DNA from: Algoriphagus aestuarii
GTDB lineage: Bacteria > Bacteroidota > Bacteroidia > Cytophagales > Cyclobacteriaceae
Assembly: GCA_017051695.1 (NCBI GenBank)
Contig: JAFIDK010000002.1
Coordinates: 124,001-188,000, forward strand
Length of the DNA stretch: 64,000 nucleotides
Direction: 5' to 3'
Shown: piece after piece, positions 61,756 to 64,000 of the stretch
Layout: each line of letters opens with the position of its first letter
How positions within the stretch are numbered: position 1 is the first letter of the stretch
Notes under the pieces: generated by a model
Databases searched by the model: none
What the model was told of the DNA's origin: nothing
What the model saw: only the letters and a program-made list of their open reading frames with translations
Translations under genes and position numbers: made by a program

Positions 61756-62424
61756 ATGAATAAAATTCTACCTGCGTTACTTTCGGGGATATTTCTGATG
61801 CTTTTTGCCTGTGAAAGGAAATTAGATGAAAATCCTGTGGATTTTGGGTTTGACTTTCAGCCTTTAGCAATCGGTAATTTTTGGATTTATGAGGTTGATC
61901 AAACGGTTTATTTTGGCGAAAATGACTCTGAAGACTACGAGTTTTATGTTCGTGACTATATTTATACTTCCTATATCAACGAAGAAAATGAACAGGTTTT
62001 CGTCATAGAAAGGAGTAAGTCTGACGATTTGACAAGTTGGGAACCACTGGAAAATTATACCTTGATTCTCCGGCAACAGGTTTTGATCCGAACTAGTCAG
62101 AACCAAAGCACAGTTGCATTGGTTTTTCCGCCAAAGGATGGTGTTTCTTGGAATTCAGCTAGTTATATAAATTCTCCTGAGGACAATTTTGTGATCAACT
62201 ATCCCTCGGGCAATTCTAACTTATTAGAAGTTAATCAATCAGAAGAGGATGATTTGGTGACTTATCGGGATATCCGCTATGAGATTTTTGAGAAAGGAAT
62301 AGGCTTGATAGAAGATTATGAAGAAGTGTTGACTTATTGTTCCCGAAACGATTGTTTGGGAGATCAGTTAATAGATGGTGGAAGTAAAACACATTTGAAA
62401 ATTACCGAATATGGGCAATTTTAA
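61756..62424 (+). CDS. Hypothetical lipoprotein
   Basis: A 222-residue protein with a signal peptide and lipobox (LMLFAC, cysteine near residue 19). The mature part begins ERKLDENPVDFGFDFQPLAIGNFWIYEVDQ, a start seen in Bacteroidota lipoproteins that end gene pairs with secreted proteases; it is beta-rich with many acidic residues. A CSRNDC pair near the C-terminus may form a disulfide. I do not recognise a family. Its last 14 bases overlap the start of the S8 peptidase gene, so the two proteins are made from one message. Confidence 0.78.
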   Translation: MNKILPALLSGIFLMLFACERKLDENPVDFGFDFQPLAIGNFWIYEVDQTVYFGENDSEDYEFYVRDYIYTSYINEENEQVFVIERSKSDDLTSWEPLENYTLILRQQVLIRTSQNQSTVALVFPPKDGVSWNSASYINSPEDNFVINYPSGNSNLLEVNQSEEDDLVTYRDIRYEIFEKGIGLIEDYEEVLTYCSRNDCLGDQLIDGGSKTHLKITEYGQF

Positions 62425-64000
62425 ATTTTTGGTTCTGGCATTGATTTTTATGGGATTTGGCTTGAAGTCTCAAGCTCAAGACCGCTATGCTGTATTTTTT
62501 AAATATAAGCCACAGGATACCTACAGCTTAAGTGATCCAAGTCAGTATTTGAGCCAAAAAGCTTTGGATAGAAGGTTAAGAGAGGGGATTCAGGTGGATT
62601 CCTTGGATCTTCCAGTTTCTCAGAAATACATCGATGAGCTTAGAGGGATTGCAGATGATGTTCTTTATTCCAGCAAATGGTTTAATGCAGTCCTTTTAGT
62701 GACAAATGAGGAAGGAGTTTCAGCTATGGAGGCTCTGCCTTTTGTAGATAAAGTGGAAATGGTGGCTTTGGATTATATTCCCAGTCCAAACGCGAGGGTT
62801 GGGAGAAAGATTTTTGCATCAGCTTCATTGAAAATTTGTTTACCCGTGAATCATAGAAAATTAGGGACAAACGAAAACCCCTATGATTTTCAAAACAGTT
62901 TGTTGAGAATTCCAGAAATGCATGAGGAAGGCTTTACTGGAAAGGGGATTCGGGTAGCAGTATTTGATGCCGGTTTTCCTGGAACCAATGAAGCATCGGC
63001 CTTGTCACATTTGTTTGAAAACAATCAGATTTTGGCCACAAAGGACTTTGTAAAACCATGGTCTGAAAATGTCTATACTGCTAACCAACATGGAACCAAT
63101 GTGCTTTCTCTGATAGCAGCAAAAGAAGAGGGAATCTTAGTTTCTGGTGCTCCTGATGCGGAATATTTTTTGGCAATAACTGAAGAAGACGCCACAGAAT
63201 ATATTGTGGAGGAATATAATTGGGTGAAAGCCGCTGAGGTTGCTGATAGTTTAGGAGTGGATATTATCAATAGCTCGGTGGGCTATTATGATTTTGATGA
63301 CCCTACGATGAACTATTCTCCGGAAGATTTGGATGGAAAAACAACTGTAATTGCCCGGGGGGCAAATATTGCTGCTAAAAGAGGGATTTTGGTTGTGAAT
63401 AGCGCCGGGAACTATGGCCCAAAAGAAAGTTCTCTAGTCTCTCCAGCTGATTCCGAAATGGTTTTGGCGATTGGAGCAGTCGATAAAGAGTTAAATGTTT
63501 CCAATTTCAGTTCGCGAGGACCGACAGGCGATGGTAGGATCAAGCCGGATTTGGCTACCTATGGAAATGGAGTTGCTTTGATCCGATCAAATGGAAACCT
63601 TGGCTACTCAAATGGCACATCATTTTCTGCACCTCAAATTACTGGTTTAGCCGCAGGTCTATGGCAAGCAAAACCCGAATGGACCAGAGCAGAAATGGTG
63701 GAAAACCTGATCCGAAGCGCTACCCAAGCAGATGCAAAGGATAATTTATTGGGTAATGGTATTCCTAATTTTTTTGACGCTTATTATGGTGAAATTTTAG
63801 CAGTAACCGGTGAAGAGCAAATCCTTTGGAAATTATTTCCAAACCCATTGGCTACGGATGACTTGACGATTTACTTTGGTCAGGGATTAAGTGCTGAATT
63901 TTCTGTAATCGATATGAATGGAAAAATCATCCAATCTGCAGTATTGATCAGAAATAACCCAAAAGATCCGTTTAGGACATCATTGCAGGGACTTAAAGCT
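62411..64000 (+). CDS. Secreted S8 (subtilisin) peptidase with T9SS-type C-terminal region, 3' end outside window
   Basis: I read this frame by hand: it is open for 530 codons from the ATG at 62411 to the window edge. A signal peptide (cleavage after SQAQ, about residue 23) is followed by a pro-region (about 24-160). The catalytic domain has Asp186 in VAVFDAGFPG, His227 in NQHGTNVLSLIA and Ser404 in GTSFSAPQITGLAAG, with the oxyanion Asn region in VVNSAGNYGP. After about residue 475 a T9SS type A sorting-domain-like stretch begins (WKLFPNPL, then FSVIDMNGKIIQSAVL), which would direct secretion through the type IX system. The start overlaps the lipoprotein gene by 14 bases, an operon pair. Confidence 0.92.
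   Translation, partial: MGNFKFLVLALIFMGFGLKSQAQDRYAVFFKYKPQDTYSLSDPSQYLSQKALDRRLREGIQVDSLDLPVSQKYIDELRGIADDVLYSSKWFNAVLLVTNEEGVSAMEALPFVDKVEMVALDYIPSPNARVGRKIFASASLKICLPVNHRKLGTNENPYDFQNSLLRIPEMHEEGFTGKGIRVAVFDAGFPGTNEASALSHLFENNQILATKDFVKPWSENVYTANQHGTNVLSLIAAKEEGILVSGAPDAEYFLAITEEDATEYIVEEYNWVKAAEVADSLGVDIINSSVGYYDFDDPTMNYSPEDLDGKTTVIARGANIAAKRGILVVNSAGNYGPKESSLVSPADSEMVLAIGAVDKELNVSNFSSRGPTGDGRIKPDLATYGNGVALIRSNGNLGYSNGTSFSAPQITGLAAGLWQAKPEWTRAEMVENLIRSATQADAKDNLLGNGIPNFFDAYYGEILAVTGEEQILWKLFPNPLATDDLTIYFGQGLSAEFSVIDMNGKIIQSAVLIRNNPKDPFRTSLQGLKA

Overview
The window looks like chromosomal DNA from a Bacteroidota bacterium, most likely of the order Cytophagales (Cyclobacteriaceae, Algoriphagus-like; this rank is inferred from gene content only). 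The supporting signs are a SusC/SusD pair, a hybrid two-component regulator with an AraC output domain, TonB receptor plus DUF4249 lipoproteins, a subtilase with a type IX secretion (T9SS) tail, many lipoproteins, AT-rich spacers, little Shine-Dalgarno sequence, and TAnnTTTG-type promoter boxes. I saw no rRNA, tRNA, CRISPR array, insertion sequence or prophage.

Layout. 1-3.9 kb: a minus-strand operon of a TonB-dependent receptor followed by two tandem DUF4249 lipoproteins, the second cut by the window edge. 4.3-11 kb: a secreted BNR/Vps10-type propeller protein, an exported M1 metallopeptidase, a 58-residue histone-H1-like protein missed by ORF-length cutoffs, and an alpha-oxoamine synthase that may serve sphingolipid or sulfonolipid synthesis. 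11.2-14.6 kb: an accC - DUF1015 - maf operon. 14.6-18 kb: a minus-strand sdaAB - tolC - membrane-fusion-protein operon, divergent from a class IV aminotransferase.

19.1-41.6 kb is the centrepiece, a plus-strand block for plant-type glycan use. It holds a sodium/solute symporter, xylulokinase, xylose isomerase, a 1366-residue hybrid sensor/AraC regulator, SusC, SusD, a TIG-domain surface glycan-binding lipoprotein, a 1090-residue FG-GAP/UnbV lipoprotein, a GH9 lipoprotein and a sialate-O-acetylesterase-type carbohydrate esterase. The pieces fit capture, cleavage, de-esterification, import and xylose catabolism of a xylose-containing glycan such as xyloglucan or an acetylated xylan; the substrate is inferred. 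The 472-base spacer before susC carries two related 20-bp palindromes 241 bp apart and a 22-bp-spaced direct repeat.

41.7-54.9 kb is a mosaic of short transcription units: several alpha/beta, SGNH and serine hydrolases, a DUF3500 protein, an MDR oxidoreductase, a cupin-like protein, an FAD amine-oxidase-type protein, a PhnA/YjdM zinc-ribbon protein and a two-DTG aspartic protease with PDZ. It includes a pentanucleotide microsatellite just upstream of an outer-membrane-type gene and a CRP/FNR-like palindrome upstream of a DUF2807/DUF4097 adhesin-like lipoprotein. 55-59.7 kb holds ThuA, DUF6807 (PmoA-like) and two exported Gfo/Idh/MocA oxidoreductases, suggesting extracytoplasmic oxidative sugar processing. 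59.9-64 kb ends with an aldo/keto reductase, a REP-like inverted repeat, a TrpF-like protein lacking the catalytic cysteine, a small lipoprotein, and a partial S8 peptidase running off the window.
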